Positions 4,478 through 5,035 of a stretch of DNA of 5,035 nt are shown piece by piece; position 1 is the stretch's first letter; each line of letters starts with the position of its first letter. The notes under the pieces were generated by a model. It saw only the letters and a list, made by a program, of their open reading frames with translations, was not told the DNA's origin and searched no databases. Made by a program: the position numbers and the translations under genes. The stretch is from Halobacteriales archaeon SW_5_68_122 (GTDB taxonomy: Archaea > Halobacteriota > Halobacteria > Halobacteriales > Haloarculaceae). The stretch lies in NCBI GenBank assembly GCA_003022815.1, contig PXSL01000084.1, positions 1 through 5,035 of the forward strand, given 5' to 3'.

Positions 4478-5035
4478 TTAGTTGCTGTCGCCGGACGCAC
4501 GCCGGGACAGCAGGGGCGCCGGCACCGTGAGCCACCCTTCGGGCTGGTCCGGCAGGCCGTGAATCCGTATCTCGTTCTCATCGTCGTCGGCCCCGCGGAC
4601 CTCGATGTAGCCGTCACAGACCTGTGAGATGGTCTCCAGCGTCTCCCGCTCGTGGGCGGTGGCGTCGATGACGAATACCATCAGCCCGCCGCCGTTCTCG
4701 ATGCGGCTCGAGACGGTGTTCAGGAACCGGACGATTTTCCGGAGGTCGTGGGCCTCAAGAATCGACGAGAGGGTCTGGACGCCGGCGAGCACGCGGCGGG
4801 CGCCCTGTTCGGAGAGGTTCTCGTGGACGACGGAGAACTTGATGCCCATGCTCGTCAGGTCGTCGTCGGGGAGCGGTTCGACGTCGACATCGGCGTCCGG
4901 GTCGTCCCCGGCGTCGCCGGTGCCGTCTATCAGCTGGAGGTCCGTCTCCTCGGGGTCGAGTTCGAACTCCGCACACTGGGTGAGCAGGTCGTCGCCGGGG
5001 GTGTCCGTCGCAACGAACAGCACGCCGTCGTCCGG
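4478..5035 (-). CDS. RecA/KaiC-like haloarchaeal protein, DUF7504-type (N-terminus outside window)
   Basis: The frame is open through the window edge (PDDGVLFVATDTPGDDLL...), so the GTG at 5023 is internal and the first part, including any Walker A loop, lies beyond 5035. About 185 residues are visible: a strand-turn VLFVATDTPGDDLL near the edge, an acidic linker (DADVDVEPLPDDD), then LTSMGIKFSVVHENL, RRVLAGVQTLSSIL, the segment LRKIVRFLNTVSSRIENGGGLMVFVIDATAHE, and a final VCDGYIEVRGADDDENEIRIHGLP. The order 'T-S/T-D, GI-x-FS, LSSIL, FLN..., VFVIDxTxHExxT, DGxIEVR' is that of the haloarchaeal RecA-superfamily proteins labelled DUF7504, which resemble KaiC/RadA-like ATPases but lack a known function; VFVID is Walker B-like. 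It ends with TAA at 4478, ten bases from the att copy. Confidence 0.82.
   Translation of the reverse strand, partial: PDDGVLFVATDTPGDDLLTQCAEFELDPEETDLQLIDGTGDAGDDPDADVDVEPLPDDDLTSMGIKFSVVHENLSEQGARRVLAGVQTLSSILEAHDLRKIVRFLNTVSSRIENGGGLMVFVIDATAHERETLETISQVCDGYIEVRGADDDENEIRIHGLPDQPEGWLTVPAPLLSRRASGDSN

Noticed and set aside
3647..4627. A 326-codon open frame on the plus strand, the longest in the window
   Set aside because: It runs antisense across the frameshifted DUF5615 gene, the DUF433 gene, the att copy and the end of the DUF7504 gene. Its translation has no domain character, and the opposite strand encodes recognisable families.

Overview
The window looks like a chromosomal segment from a halophilic archaeon (Halobacteria). 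The evidence is high GC, strongly acidic proteins, ATG starts with TATA-like boxes about 25 bases upstream (leaderless transcripts), an archaeal 7S/SRP RNA, a UbiA-family ether-lipid prenyltransferase, and several haloarchaea-typical families of unknown function (DUF5798-like, DUF7504-like). Genus cannot be fixed from the sequence.

Layout from left to right. Bases 2-442 hold the C-terminal part of an MscS-type mechanosensitive channel. Bases 491-804 hold the signal recognition particle RNA, with a TATA-like promoter before it and a T-run after it. Bases 815-1277 are a gene-free spacer of about 460 bases packed with hairpins. Five to six units share one 11-base loop motif, and the spacer is bounded by two 'tttttgc - hairpin - gcaaaaa' modules. 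Then come a four-helix membrane protein (minus, 1281-1721), a small acidic coiled-coil protein (plus, 1815-2159), a CoA-binding-domain protein (minus, 2160-2567, stop-to-stop with its neighbour) and digeranylgeranylglyceryl phosphate synthase (minus, 2612-3445), which makes archaeal membrane lipid.

Six bases beyond the prenyltransferase start is a divergent tRNA-Arg(TCG) at 3452-3526. Its last 13 bases, up to the discriminator base, recur exactly at 4456-4468, and there they are followed by a T5 run that looks like the tRNA's original terminator. The 942 bases in between are visibly less GC-rich. They carry a DUF433-type antitoxin-like gene (minus, 4085-4378) and, one base downstream of its stop, a DUF5615/PIN-like toxin gene broken by a frameshift (3746-4083). 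I read 3527-4468 as a small, decayed integrated element at the 3' end of the tRNA gene. It has no integrase and its toxin is inactivated. This is the most interesting part of the window.

Bases 4478-5035 are the C-terminal part of a haloarchaeal RecA/KaiC-like protein (DUF7504-type) that continues beyond the window. Most genes appear to be independent units. The only clear co-transcribed pair is the antitoxin/toxin-like pair. The prenyltransferase and CoA-binding genes are co-directional, but a TATA-like box lies between them.
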